Of a stretch of 6,179 nt of DNA, positions 5,929-6,179 are shown in pieces. The notes below the pieces were generated by a model. That model did not search any database. It was not told where the DNA came from and worked only from the letters and a program-made list of their open reading frames with translations. Source of the stretch: Christensenellaceae bacterium. Its GTDB lineage: Bacteria; Bacillota; Clostridia; Christensenellales; SZUA-584. The position numbers were made by a program, and so were the translations under genes. The stretch covers positions 1 through 6,179 of the forward strand of contig JAAXZP010000342.1 in NCBI GenBank assembly GCA_012719815.1, given 5' to 3'. The number at the start of each line of letters is the position of its first letter. Positions within the stretch are counted from its first letter, which is position 1.

Positions 5929-6179
5929 ATGGCAAAGACAATTGTGCTGACAGGCGGCGGAACCGCCGGTCATGTGACCCCGAATCTTGCGATTATACCG
6001 AAGCTGAAAGAACACGGTTTCCACGTCGAATACATAGGCACCAAAGAAGGCATGGAAAAAGAGATCATTGGCTGTACCGACATACCGTATCATACCATCA
6101 GCGCAGGGAAACTGCGCCGGTATTTCAGCTTCAGGAACTTCACCGATCCGTTCAAAATACTGGCCGGCTATGTGAAAGC
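5929..6179 (+). CDS. murG: MurG, lipid II synthase (UDP-GlcNAc transferase), N-terminal 83 residues, 3' truncated by window
   Basis: MurG transfers GlcNAc from UDP-GlcNAc to lipid I on the inner face of the membrane, giving lipid II for peptidoglycan synthesis. From ATG at 5929 the frame reads MAKTIVLTGGGTAGHVTPN and stays open to the window end (83 codons plus 2 nt). The glycine-rich loop GGGTAGH (residues 9-15) with its conserved histidine is the diagnostic GT28 N-terminal motif. Further family marks are the EYIGTKEGMEKEII segment (about 34-47), GKLRRYF (60-66) and NFTDPFKI (70-77). Family length is about 350-370 residues, so roughly three quarters lies outside the window. The start is supported by GAAAGGG 7 nt upstream. 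It appears to have its own promoter, and the gene upstream is not ftsW or another division gene, unlike the classical dcw cluster. No defect is visible. Confidence 0.97.
   Translation, partial: MAKTIVLTGGGTAGHVTPNLAIIPKLKEHGFHVEYIGTKEGMEKEIIGCTDIPYHTISAGKLRRYFSFRNFTDPFKILAGYVK

Overview
The window reads as a chromosomal segment of a GC-rich (by eye about 55-60%) member of the Bacillota, most likely a Clostridia-type organism. This rests on strong AAAGGAGG/GGAGG ribosome binding sites, sigma-A-like promoters, a MurG N-terminus with a GGGTAGHVTPN motif, and the clostridial look of UvrA. No mobile element, tRNA, rRNA or CRISPR array is visible. The genus cannot be named from this sequence.

Layout, left to right. 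(1) Positions 1-2057 (+) hold the C-terminal roughly 70% of uvrA, the damage-recognition ATPase of nucleotide excision repair; its 5' end lies outside the window. (2) Positions 2134-3621 (+) hold a membrane-anchored diguanylate cyclase (TM, extracytoplasmic sensor, TM, HAMP, GGDEF) with a TTG start and a degenerate product-inhibition site. (3) A GC-rich hairpin at 3640-3661 ends this gene and probably also the convergent gene. (4) Positions 3661-4542 (-) hold a DUF1295/steroid 5-alpha-reductase-like membrane protein, complete from end to end but interrupted by one in-frame TAA at codon 75. It is best called a pseudogene unless the stop is a sequencing error. (5) Positions 4613-5275 (-) encode a 220-residue helical protein of unknown function with a methionine-rich C-terminus. 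(6) Diverging from it, positions 5384-5713 (+) encode a 109-residue helical protein of unknown function. The two proteins appear to share a short helical motif. (7) Positions 5714-5928 are non-coding but rich in inverted repeats and carry two perfect TATAAT hexamers. (8) Positions 5929-6179 (+) hold the first 83 codons of murG, the peptidoglycan lipid II glycosyltransferase, cut by the window end.

The genes do not form one pathway. The window mixes DNA repair, c-di-GMP signalling and cell-wall synthesis, and most genes appear to have their own promoters. The least-explained part is the divergent pair of small helical proteins (4613-5713) and the structured leader between the second of them and murG. 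I see no clear evidence of a novel multi-gene system. The best leads are the single nonsense codon in the DUF1295 gene, the shared motif in the divergent pair, and the structured intergenic DNA before murG.
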